Assembly (NCBI GenBank): GCA_027489355.1
Contig: JAIXZY010000035.1
Location: 81,773-145,772 of the forward strand
Origin: Paracoccaceae bacterium
GTDB lineage: Bacteria; Pseudomonadota; Alphaproteobacteria; Rhodobacterales; Rhodobacteraceae
DNA length: 64,000 bases
Direction of reading: 5' to 3'
In this document: positions 8,482 through 16,518 of the stretch, one piece after another
Layout: every line of letters begins with the position of its first letter
Numbering within the stretch: position 1 is the stretch's first letter
Translations under genes and position numbers: made by a program
The notes under the pieces: generated by a model
Database searches by the model: none
Told to the model about the DNA's origin: nothing
Seen by the model: the letters and a program-made list of their open reading frames with translations, nothing else

Positions 8482-9384
8482 ATGGCAGACGCGGCTTCCG
8501 GCGCCGTTGGCGCTTCCCCTCGCGCGCGATCCGGCTCGGCTCTGACCAAGACGCTGCGCAAGGCCCTGGGCCTGCGGCGTACCCAGATCGGGATCGGCAT
8601 CACGCTCGTCATCCTGCTTCTCGCGCTGGTCGGCCCCTTCCTGGCCCCCTACGAACCCAGCGCCTTCATCGCCAAGCCTTTCGCCAAACCCGGCCCCGAC
8701 TACCTGCTGGGGACCGACGTCCGCGGTCGGGACCTCTTGTCGCGGCTTCTGCACGGGGGTCTGGCAGTCGTGTGGATGTCGGTGGCCGCCGCAACGATCG
8801 GGATGCTTCTGGGCGGCACGGTCGGCCTGCTGGCTGCCTACAGCCGCAACTGGTTCGGCGAGTTCCTGATGCGCCTGATGGACGTCTTCCTGGCTTTGCC
8901 GACCATCATCATGGTGCTGATGTTCGTGTCGCTGCTTGGTGCTCAGCAATGGCTGATCGTGCTTCTGGTGGGTGTGTCGCAGATGCCGCAGGTGGCCCGC
9001 GTCACCCAGGGCGTGGCCGCCGACATCGTGCGCCGTGATTTCGTCCTGTTCGCCGAGGCCCTGAACGTCCCGCGCTACAAGATCCTGCACCGCGAGGTCC
9101 TGCCGAACGTGATGACCCCCCTGCTGGTCGAATACGGCATCCGCATCGTCTGGGCGATCGCCGGGATCGCCGCCCTCAGCGTCATGGGATACGGCATCCA
9201 GCCTCCCGACGCCGACTGGGGCCTCATCATCAACGAGAACCGCGGCCGCCTGGCGACCCGTCCCCTGGGCGTGCTGGCGCCGGCCCTGCTGATCGCGCTT
9301 TTTGCTCTTGGGGTGAACCTCATGGCCGAGGGCCTGTCCTCGACCGTGTCGGGCGTGGCGCGGAAACGGAGTGGACAGAAATGA
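8482..9384 (+). CDS. ABC transporter permease, DppC/OppC type
   Basis: 300 residues with the N-terminal OppC_N segment (RRTQIGIGITLVILLLALVG followed by APYEPS) and the LGTDVRGRDLLSRLLHGG signature of this subunit. The EAA loop is at about residues 190-210 (ALNVPRYKILHREVLPNVM). It pairs with the permease encoded one base upstream to form the membrane channel. Its stop codon overlaps the start of the ATPase gene (ATGA at 9381-9384), so the two are translationally coupled. Confidence 0.9.
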   Translation: MADAASGAVGASPRARSGSALTKTLRKALGLRRTQIGIGITLVILLLALVGPFLAPYEPSAFIAKPFAKPGPDYLLGTDVRGRDLLSRLLHGGLAVVWMSVAAATIGMLLGGTVGLLAAYSRNWFGEFLMRLMDVFLALPTIIMVLMFVSLLGAQQWLIVLLVGVSQMPQVARVTQGVAADIVRRDFVLFAEALNVPRYKILHREVLPNVMTPLLVEYGIRIVWAIAGIAALSVMGYGIQPPDADWGLIINENRGRLATRPLGVLAPALLIALFALGVNLMAEGLSSTVSGVARKRSGQK

Positions 9385-11243
9385 GCATGCAACCCTCCCA
9401 GGACATCGCGCCGGCAGTGTCGAACGAGTCCGACTGCGCGCTTCGGGTCTGCGGACTTCGCGTCGAACTGCCCGACGGCGGCGACATCGTCGCAGACGTT
9501 AGCTTCGACATCCGCCGGGGCGAGGTTCTGGGACTTGTCGGAGAATCCGGATCGGGCAAGACCACCGTCGCAATGGCGCTTCTGGGCTTTGCCCGTGGCG
9601 GCGCACGGATCACGGGCGGAGAGATCTGGGTCACCACGCCCGCCGGAGAGGTCGACATCCTGGCCGCCGACGCCGAGACGCTGCGGCAGCTGCGCGGTGC
9701 GGCGGTTGCCTATGTGCCACAGGACCCGGCCGCGGCGCTGAACCCGGCAATGCGCATCCGCGACCAGCTGGCCGAGGCCCTGCTGGCCCATCTGCCGAAC
9801 CTGCCGCGCGCCGAGATCGAGAACCGGATCGCAGATGCGATGGCCGAAGTGGGCCTGCCCCGCACCGACGCCTTCCTGCGCCGCTACCCGCACCAGATGT
9901 CGGGCGGACAGCAGCAACGTATCGGCATCGCAATGGCCTTCATCATCCGCCCGGCCGTGATCGTGCTGGACGAGCCGACCACTGGCCTCGATGTGACCAC
10001 CCAGAACCGCATCCTCGAGGTCGTCCGTCATCTCTGCGACCTCCACCGGATCGGCGCGCTGCATGTGACGCACGACCTGTCGGTGATCTCGGCCCTTGCC
10101 GACCGGATCATGGTCATGTACTCCGGCCGCTCGATCGAGGTCGGCCGCGTGGTCGAGGTGTTCGACGATCCTCGGCATCCCTACACGCAGGCCCTGCTGA
10201 ACGCCGTTCCCGAACTGCAGCGCCGCAATGCGCTGGTGTCGATCGCAGGCCACCCCGCCCGTCCCAACCAGCGCCCCGCCGGCTGCTTCTTCGCACCGCG
10301 CTGCGCGCTGGCCGACGACCAGTGCCGCGCGGCCCCGGTCGCGCTGGTCGAGGATGCCCCCGGCCATTTCGTGCGATGCCTGAAATCCGGCGCGACCGCG
10401 ACGCCGTACGGGAAGACCCTGCCAGACCACTCCACCCTCGCGGCACCGACAATCCTGGCGGCAGAGGGGCTGAAAGTGTCCTACGGACCGCTAAATGTCC
10501 TTAACGGCGTCACCTTCGAGGTCCGGCAGGGCGAATGCCTGGCCATCGTCGGCGAATCCGGTTCCGGCAAAAGCACGTTGTCTCGCACGATCGTGGGCAT
10601 GGTCGAATTTGCCGGAAAAGGACTCACCCTGAAGTCCGAGCCGCTTGCCCCGCTGGCGCGACACCGCAGCCAGGCCCAGCGCCAGAAGATCCAGTACATC
10701 TTCCAAAGCCCGTTCAATTCGCTGAACCCCCGGCAGTCGGTCGAGGCGATCCTGGGTCTGGTCTACGACACCTTCTTCACCGGCACGGCCCAGGACCGAA
10801 GGGCCGCCTTTGTCCGCGTGCTCGAGCAGGTGGGCCTGCAAGAGGGCTCACTGGACCTCTTCCCCGACGAACTTTCGGGCGGCGAACGCCAGCGCGTCTC
10901 GATCGCGCGCGCCCTTCTCAGCGACCCCGAGATCCTGGTCTGCGACGAGGTGACCTCGGCGCTGGACGTCTCGGTCCAGGCGGCGATCATCACGCTTCTG
11001 GGACGTCTGCAGCAAGAACGCGGACTGACCATCCTGTTCGTCACCCATGACCTTGCGCTGGTGCGCAACATCGCCAACCGCGTGCTGGTGCTGGACCACG
11101 GCATCGTGGCCGAGATCGGCGACGTCGGCCAGATCATCGATCACCCGGTTCACCCCTACACCCGTCAGCTGATCCAGAATGCGCTCGAGGCCGACCTGGC
11201 GCATCGTGCCATGACCTCGACCAACGCTCAGCCGGCTGCGTGA
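9381..11243 (+). CDS. Fused double ATP-binding subunit of a dipeptide-type ABC importer (DppD-DppF fusion)
   Basis: 620 residues holding two complete nucleotide-binding domains in one chain. Domain 1 (about 15-340) has GESGSGKTT, MSGGQQQR and VIVLDEPTTGLD and ends in the oligopeptide C-terminal extension with a CFFAPRC cysteine motif. Domain 2 (about 350-600) has GESGSGKST, LSGGERQR and ILVCDEVTSALD. Most family-5 importers encode these as two proteins, but fusions such as GsiA/YejF are known. Together with the two permeases upstream and probably the binding protein at 3415 it would form a complete importer. Confidence 0.9.
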   Translation: MSMQPSQDIAPAVSNESDCALRVCGLRVELPDGGDIVADVSFDIRRGEVLGLVGESGSGKTTVAMALLGFARGGARITGGEIWVTTPAGEVDILAADAETLRQLRGAAVAYVPQDPAAALNPAMRIRDQLAEALLAHLPNLPRAEIENRIADAMAEVGLPRTDAFLRRYPHQMSGGQQQRIGIAMAFIIRPAVIVLDEPTTGLDVTTQNRILEVVRHLCDLHRIGALHVTHDLSVISALADRIMVMYSGRSIEVGRVVEVFDDPRHPYTQALLNAVPELQRRNALVSIAGHPARPNQRPAGCFFAPRCALADDQCRAAPVALVEDAPGHFVRCLKSGATATPYGKTLPDHSTLAAPTILAAEGLKVSYGPLNVLNGVTFEVRQGECLAIVGESGSGKSTLSRTIVGMVEFAGKGLTLKSEPLAPLARHRSQAQRQKIQYIFQSPFNSLNPRQSVEAILGLVYDTFFTGTAQDRRAAFVRVLEQVGLQEGSLDLFPDELSGGERQRVSIARALLSDPEILVCDEVTSALDVSVQAAIITLLGRLQQERGLTILFVTHDLALVRNIANRVLVLDHGIVAEIGDVGQIIDHPVHPYTRQLIQNALEADLAHRAMTSTNAQPAA

Positions 11244-11277
11244 TGGCCGGTCAAACCTGCATGGGAAGGAAACAGAA

Positions 11278-12276
11278 GTGAAGGCGCCTCGCATCATCGT
11301 CTACGGGCTGGGATCGGTCGGCCAACGGGCCGCCCGCATCGCGCATCAGAAAGGGGCCGAGGTCGTGGCGGCCTACATGCGCAGCACGCAAGGCAAGGAT
11401 GTGTCGGCCCCCGAACTGGCCCGCGCCCGGATCTGCACCCCGGATGTTCCGTTCCGCGACCACGGCGCCGATGTCCTGATCATGACCCATGCTTCGCAGG
11501 TGCGCGACATTCACGCAGTTGCCCTGCAGGCGGCTAAGGCCGGGCTGGACGTCGTCAGCGTGTCCAACGAGGCCTACGATCCCTTCATGCCGGCCGAGGA
11601 GCTGGGCCTGATGCAGGAGATCGATGCCGCATTCAGGGCGGCCGGCAAGTCGTTCCTGGCCTGCGGCGTGCAGGACAGCTTCTGGTACTGCCAGCCGTTG
11701 GGTCTCAGCCTTGCGGCAGGACGGATCAGCGCCGTGACAGGGGAATGCACGGCCGACATGGGGCTGTTCGGACCCGCCGCCACCACTAAGGTTCCGATCG
11801 GACTGACCGCCGAGGAGTTCCAGGCCCGCGGCCATGCGATTCCCAAAGGAAACGGCATCTTCGAGGTCGCCATGCGACCGCTCATCCGCAGTCTCGGGCT
11901 TGTCGAAAAAGGGTTGCAGCGCGAGGTCAGGCCCCATCTGTCAGACCGCGACCTGCTGTTGAAATCGGGACAAACCATCCCCGCCGGCACGACCCGCGGC
12001 TATGTGGACTCCACGGTCTTCGCGACGCGCGAAGGGATAAAGCTGACCGGCAACTTCTACGTCACCTTCCTCTATTCCGAGGAAACCGCCACCAATCAGT
12101 GGGTCATTGACGGCGATCCCAAGATCAACATGCTCACGCAGAACTTCCCCGGCGACGACATCACGGCTGCCGTCGTGGTGAACCGCATTCCTGACGTCGT
12201 GGCCGCCCGGGCCGGGGTGCTCTGCGTCGACGAATTGCCCGAGGGGCGATACCGCCACTCGCTGTTGGCGGAATGA
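11278..12276 (+). CDS. DapB-like NAD(P)-dependent amino-acid/amine dehydrogenase
   Basis: 332 residues. The N-terminal Rossmann fold starts IIVYGLGSVGQRAARIA (GxGxxG), followed by a dihydrodipicolinate-reductase-like catalytic domain. The closest described relatives are 2,4-diaminopentanoate dehydrogenase of ornithine fermentation and related amine dehydrogenases. The GTG start at 11278 has a GGAAGGA site 8 bases upstream. It is inside the ABC operon, 34 bases after the ATPase gene, and overlaps the FAD oxidase by ATGA, so it probably acts on what the transporter imports. A paralogue is cut by the left edge of the window. Confidence 0.7.
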   Translation: MKAPRIIVYGLGSVGQRAARIAHQKGAEVVAAYMRSTQGKDVSAPELARARICTPDVPFRDHGADVLIMTHASQVRDIHAVALQAAKAGLDVVSVSNEAYDPFMPAEELGLMQEIDAAFRAAGKSFLACGVQDSFWYCQPLGLSLAAGRISAVTGECTADMGLFGPAATTKVPIGLTAEEFQARGHAIPKGNGIFEVAMRPLIRSLGLVEKGLQREVRPHLSDRDLLLKSGQTIPAGTTRGYVDSTVFATREGIKLTGNFYVTFLYSEETATNQWVIDGDPKINMLTQNFPGDDITAAVVVNRIPDVVAARAGVLCVDELPEGRYRHSLLAE

Positions 12277-13634
12277 GGCGGCACCGGATCGCCCTGCAGG
12301 GATCGCGGCTGATCGCGGGCAGGTCGCTGGCCGATCCCGTACCGGACAGTGCGCCGTGGTCCGGCAAATGTGATGTCGTCATCATCGGCGGTGGCATCGT
12401 CGGCACCTGCGTCGCCCTGTATCTGGCCGAGCGGGGCGTGGACGTCGTACTCCTTGAAAAGGGCGTGATCGCGGGCGAAGCCTCGGGCCGGGCCGTTGGC
12501 TTTGTCGACAGCGTGATGATGGCGCGCGAGAAGCAGGCGGCGATCCGCTGCTCCAAGACGCTTTGGGCCGATCTGGACCGGCGCTGCGGTGGCGCACCGG
12601 GCTATCGGCAAAGCGGTCTGGTCTTCGCCCTGCACCGGGAGTCCGACCTTCAGGCGGCGGCCGGGTGGATCAACCGAATGGGTCCAGAGACCGACGCCCG
12701 CCTCCTGACGCCCCTCGAGACCGAGCGCATCCTGCCTGGCACCGACGCGGCGCAGTATCGCGGCGCCCTTCACGTCCCCAGCGACGGCCACGCCGAGCCG
12801 CGCCGTGCCGCCCCTGCCATAGCGCGCGAAGCGATCCGGCTGGGCGCACGCGTCTTTCAGCAGTGCGCAGCGCGCCGGATCGTGACCCAAGACCGCCGGG
12901 TCCGCGGCGTAGAGACCGAACGGGGCCTGATCCGCTGTGACCAGGTGGTCGTCACGGCCGGCGTATGGACATCGCTGATCCTGCGTATACTGGGGGTCGA
13001 TGTCCCGCAGCTCTACGGCTTTGCCACGGCAAGCGAGGTCGCCTCGGCCCCCTTGTCCGCGCAGATTGGCGGCAGTGCCGGCGGCGTTGCCTTCAGGCCT
13101 ACATCCGACGGGACCCACGTCGTCGGCCCGCACCTCAGCCTAGCGCCGGTCACCCCGGCGGGGCTCCGCAATGCCTTGCGGTTCCGTCATGTCCTGCGCA
13201 GGCTTGGCCATGTCGTGGATCTTGCGCCCAGCCTGTCGCACTACGGCTTCATGCGCCGGGCCGAGCATTGGACGGGAACCGGCCCCAGCCCTTTCGAAGG
13301 CTGCCGTATCCTGGAACCCGAACGTCGCCGCTATTCCGAGTTCGCGGCGCTGAACGGTCTCGCCAAGACATTCCGCGGCGGCGAAGAGGCCCGTCTCGTG
13401 CGCAGTTGGGGCGGGGCGCTGGCGACAACGCCCGACAACATGCCGATCATCGGACCCGTCCCGGGCTATCCGCAGATCCAGTTGGCCTGCGGAATGTACT
13501 ACGGGTTCACCTTTGGCCCCGTTGCGGCCGCCCTGATCGCATCCGGGCTTCTCCAGGACGTTCCCCCGACCGATCCGACCCCCTTCGCCCTGGAACGGCT
13601 GCTGGATGGTCGTCCCATCAGGTATATGCCCTGA
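12273..13634 (+). CDS. FAD-dependent oxidoreductase of the D-amino-acid-oxidase (DAO) fold
   Basis: 453 residues. The dinucleotide-binding motif VVIIGGGIVGTCVALYLAER is at about residues 35-55, after a 30-residue extension, and the C-terminal end carries a PDNMPIIGPVPGYPQI segment typical of glycine/D-amino-acid/sarcosine oxidases or dehydrogenases. Reaction: oxidative deamination or N-demethylation of an amino acid or amine. Translationally coupled to the DapB-like gene (ATGA overlap) and last gene of the importer operon. Whether it uses oxygen or a quinone is not visible. Confidence 0.75.
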   Translation: MRRHRIALQGSRLIAGRSLADPVPDSAPWSGKCDVVIIGGGIVGTCVALYLAERGVDVVLLEKGVIAGEASGRAVGFVDSVMMAREKQAAIRCSKTLWADLDRRCGGAPGYRQSGLVFALHRESDLQAAAGWINRMGPETDARLLTPLETERILPGTDAAQYRGALHVPSDGHAEPRRAAPAIAREAIRLGARVFQQCAARRIVTQDRRVRGVETERGLIRCDQVVVTAGVWTSLILRILGVDVPQLYGFATASEVASAPLSAQIGGSAGGVAFRPTSDGTHVVGPHLSLAPVTPAGLRNALRFRHVLRRLGHVVDLAPSLSHYGFMRRAEHWTGTGPSPFEGCRILEPERRRYSEFAALNGLAKTFRGGEEARLVRSWGGALATTPDNMPIIGPVPGYPQIQLACGMYYGFTFGPVAAALIASGLLQDVPPTDPTPFALERLLDGRPIRYMP

Positions 13635-13648
13635 TGCAGCCGGGACGA

Positions 13649-14275
13649 TCAGACGGTCGCCGGCGCGACGACCCAGATTACCTCGCAGGTCTCGTCGCCG
13701 ATCGTCCAGAACCGCACCAGGGTCGATGCCGGAAAGGCAAAGCTGTCGCCGGTGTTGATCTGCATCTCGACCCCGTTCAATTCCAGCCCCAGCGTGCCCG
13801 AGATCACCAGCCCGCACTTGCCGCCCTCGGCATTGCTGTAGGGCTCACCCGAAGTCGCCCCCGGCTTCATCACGAAGCGCAGCATCTGGATCTGCGGCTG
13901 GGTATCCGGGGTCAGCAGTTCCTTGGTCAGCGCGCCGTCCAGATAGGTCAGCGACCGCCGCGCGTTTGCCGGGACCACGAACTCGGCCGCCTGGCCGGCA
14001 GTCTCGCCGTCGCGGTGGAACAGCCAGTTGACCGGCATGTCCATCGCCGCGCAGATCGCCCGCAGGGTCTTGATCGACGGTGCCACAAGACCGCGCTCGA
14101 CCTGGCTCAACATGCCGACCGAGATTCCGGCCGGCTCGGCCACCTGCTTCAGCGACATCCCCCGCATCTGTCGGCGCAGGCGCAGGGTCTCGCCGACCTG
14201 GCGGGTATCGCTGTGATCCTCGGTCGAAGTGGTATCGGCGACAGTCTGTTCCACGGGCAATCCTCGGTCCTGCAA
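13649..14275 (-). CDS. HTH-XRE/cupin transcriptional regulator, PuuR-like
   Basis: 208 residues: a lambda-repressor-type helix-turn-helix (about residues 25-80, RQMRGMSLKQVAEPAGISVG then LSQVERG) joined to a C-terminal cupin (about 135-205, EPYSNAEGGKCGLVISGTLG). This is the architecture of PuuR, the repressor of putrescine catabolism in E. coli. It lies downstream of the polyamine operon on the same strand, has its own leader with a palindrome at 14322-14343, and ends 14 bases from the convergent DAO gene. Likely ligand: an imported amine, by inference from context. Confidence 0.8.
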   Translation of the reverse strand: MQDRGLPVEQTVADTTSTEDHSDTRQVGETLRLRRQMRGMSLKQVAEPAGISVGMLSQVERGLVAPSIKTLRAICAAMDMPVNWLFHRDGETAGQAAEFVVPANARRSLTYLDGALTKELLTPDTQPQIQMLRFVMKPGATSGEPYSNAEGGKCGLVISGTLGLELNGVEMQINTGDSFAFPASTLVRFWTIGDETCEVIWVVAPATV

Positions 14276-14313
14276 TCGATAACGCCGCGCCCTTGGGCCA
14301 AGACGGTCAGCGT

Positions 14314-14343
14314 AGTATAGCCCTTATGCCAGTCAACATAAGG
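14314..14343 (-). promoter_or_regulatory. Promoter and palindromic operator of the HTH-cupin regulator
   Basis: Read on the minus strand, CCTTATG-N8-CATAAGG (14343-14322) is followed 2 bases later by a TATACT -10-like hexamer (14319-14314), 38 bases before the regulator ATG. The palindrome covers the -35 position, so binding there would block transcription. That suggests autoregulation by the HTH-cupin protein. Confidence 0.45.
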
Positions 14344-14357
14344 CCTTCGAAAAGGCC
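14342..14357 (-). terminator. Weak hairpin after the polyamine operon
   Basis: GGCCTT-TTCG-AAGGCC on the minus strand, about 30 bases after the stop codon of the amine oxidase gene. The 6-bp stem has a UUCG tetraloop but only TTATG follows, not a T-run. It shares two bases with the palindrome at 14322-14343, so termination may be partial. Confidence 0.35.
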
Positions 14358-14389
14358 GGGGCCCACAGGCACCGACCCCGTTGTTGCTG

Positions 14390-15610
14390 TCAGATCAGCG
14401 TCAGCAGCTTCGCCGCCCGCGCCCCTGACTCCAGCGCCCCGTTCAGCGAGGCATAGTGCGTGTGCTCGCCCGCAAAGGCGATGCTTCCGACCTTCTGGTC
14501 GAAAACGCGGTCCTGCTCGGGCTCCCAGTCCAGACCGGGCATGGAATAGGCCCCTTCGGCATGCGGATCGGTGGCCCAGTTGGTCAGAACGCAGATATCG
14601 CTGACCTCAAGGTCGGTGCGATAGGCGCGCGTCTGTTCCAGCCAGTAATCCGGGCCATCCTCCAGCTTCAGGCTGGCCATCGTGGCCCGCCCCCCGGCGT
14701 AAGAGGTCAGGCTCCCCCGGGCATGCTCTCCCGAGTTGTCGGCCGTGCTCCACGACCACCAGGGCGCGTTCGGGGCCTGCACGCCCCTGGGCGTGGCCTT
14801 GCCGCTGACCATGGTGTTCAGCTTGGCGGCCGCGCCCATCACCCGGCCCTCGATGGCCTTCCGCATCAGCGCGGGCAGCTCCAGCGTCGCGATCAGCCGC
14901 TTCAGCTTGGGCAGCGGCACGGCGATGACGGCGGCGTCCCCGGTGAACGTCTCGCCCGAGGCCGAGCGCATGGTCACCTGCCCCTCCGCCTGTCGAACCT
15001 CGACGATGGGCGTGTCGAAGCGCACGACATCCCCGATCCGACGGTGGATCTCCCGCGCTACCGCGTCATTCCCCGCCATCACCCGGCCCCGGTGCTCGAT
15101 ATAACCGTTGCCGTGGCCCTGAAACATCCGGGCGATCGCAATGCCGTTGACCTGGTCGGGGTCGCAGGTCGTGGTGGCGAAAAGCTTCTGGCAGTAAGGC
15201 AGGCTCTCGTAGTCCGGACCATAGGCTTCACGCGCGACCTCACGCAGCGAGACACGGTAGCCGCGGCTTGCGCAAAGCCGCTCGGCCGCCGCTGAAAGGG
15301 CCGAGATGTGGGCGGCCAGCTCTTCCTTCGACATGATCGAGCCATCGACCTGCCGGCGGCGGTCGAAGCTGATCCCCAACCCGACGATGGGCAGGCCGAA
15401 CTCGGCGCAGAGGCGGCGGATCGTGTGGTCGTTCACGTCGATGAACTCGCCACCATGTTCGAAGACTTCGCCGTTCGGCAGCCGCTCGGACCAGCAGCGC
15501 CCCCCGACCCGCGTGTTGGACTCGAACACCTCGACCCGGTGCCCGGCCTTCTGCAATTCCCAGGCGGCATTCAGACCGGCAAGACCGGCACCAGCGACCA
15601 GAACCTTCAT
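14390..15610 (-). CDS. Flavin-containing amine oxidase (monoamine-oxidase fold)
   Basis: 406 residues. It begins with VAGAGLAGLNAAWELQKAGH, the FAD-binding GxGxxG, followed by the second motif FESNTRVGGRCWSE, and ends with an FAGEHTHYASLNGALESG segment that contacts FAD. This is the FAD amine-oxidase superfamily (MAO, polyamine oxidase, putrescine oxidase). It oxidises a primary or secondary amine to an aldehyde, ammonia and peroxide. Last gene of the potD-to-oxidase operon, 19 bases after the EamA gene. Substrate inferred from the neighbouring polyamine importer only. Confidence 0.8.
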   Translation of the reverse strand: MKVLVAGAGLAGLNAAWELQKAGHRVEVFESNTRVGGRCWSERLPNGEVFEHGGEFIDVNDHTIRRLCAEFGLPIVGLGISFDRRRQVDGSIMSKEELAAHISALSAAAERLCASRGYRVSLREVAREAYGPDYESLPYCQKLFATTTCDPDQVNGIAIARMFQGHGNGYIEHRGRVMAGNDAVAREIHRRIGDVVRFDTPIVEVRQAEGQVTMRSASGETFTGDAAVIAVPLPKLKRLIATLELPALMRKAIEGRVMGAAAKLNTMVSGKATPRGVQAPNAPWWSWSTADNSGEHARGSLTSYAGGRATMASLKLEDGPDYWLEQTRAYRTDLEVSDICVLTNWATDPHAEGAYSMPGLDWEPEQDRVFDQKVGSIAFAGEHTHYASLNGALESGARAAKLLTLI

Positions 15611-15629
15611 CTTCCATGCTCCTTCTGTG

Positions 15630-16517
15630 TCATCGTCCCCGCCCCTGCCACATGGTCAGGAGCGCGCAGCAGATCAGGATCAGCGTTCCGGCAATGGTCA
15701 CGCTGTCGGGAAACTCGTTGAAGAACCACCATCCGGCCAGGATCGCGCCGATCATCTCGGTGTAGGTCAGCGGCGCGATCAGCGAGGCTTCGGCCAGCTC
15801 GTAGGCCTTGATGATGAAGTACTGCACCGCAAGGCCGATCACCGACAGCTCCAGGATCAGCAGCCATTCCTCCGCGCCCATCTCCTTCCACAGGAAAAAG
15901 GCCACTGGGGCCGCCAGCAGGGCCGAGGCGACATGGGTGTAGAAGGTCGTCGCCAGCGCCGAAAGCGTCCCGGCCGACTTGCGGATGGTGATGACATAGA
16001 CCGCCATGCAGCCCCCCGACAGCACGGGCAGGATGCTGGCAGGCTGAAAGCCCTCGGCCGCGGGGCGGATGATCATCACTACCGCCGCGAAGCCGACCAG
16101 AACGATCAGCCAGCGCAGCGGGCCGACGACCTCGCCCAGCAGAAGCCGCGACAGGATCACGATGAAGAACGGCTGCACGAAGCTGAGCGCCAGGGTATTG
16201 GCGATCGGCAGGTGCTCCAGCGCGAGGACGTAGCAGGTGATCGCGCCCAGGATCGACGCCCCCAGCAGCAGCAGGGGCAGCGGCCGCCGGGCGTGCGGCA
16301 GGACTTCGGCCCGCCGCAGCCAGACCAGCGGCGCCAGAAACAGGACGCCAAGGCTCATGCGCTGGAAGCTGGTCTGCAGCGGCGAATAGCCGTCCTGGAC
16401 CAGCACCTTGGCCACGACATCCGCCAGCGGCACCACCAGCATGGCGATGCACATCAGCGTCGCCCCCAGCAGCGGCCTCGACGCAGAAGCCACCAGCGTT
16501 TCCGCCTGGGGTGCCAT
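15630..16517 (-). CDS. EamA-family (DMT) membrane transporter
   Basis: 295 residues, about ten transmembrane helices in two EamA repeats (proline near the end of each repeat, PLQTSFQRMSLGVLFLAPL in the first). Exporters of this family release amino acids, nucleobases or metabolites. The ATG at 16517 lies one base past the stop codon of the PuuB-like gene. Encoded inside a polyamine-catabolic operon, it could export or import a related amine or an overflow product. Confidence 0.8.
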   Translation of the reverse strand: MAPQAETLVASASRPLLGATLMCIAMLVVPLADVVAKVLVQDGYSPLQTSFQRMSLGVLFLAPLVWLRRAEVLPHARRPLPLLLLGASILGAITCYVLALEHLPIANTLALSFVQPFFIVILSRLLLGEVVGPLRWLIVLVGFAAVVMIIRPAAEGFQPASILPVLSGGCMAVYVITIRKSAGTLSALATTFYTHVASALLAAPVAFFLWKEMGAEEWLLILELSVIGLAVQYFIIKAYELAEASLIAPLTYTEMIGAILAGWWFFNEFPDSVTIAGTLILICCALLTMWQGRGR

Positions 16518-16518
16518 C

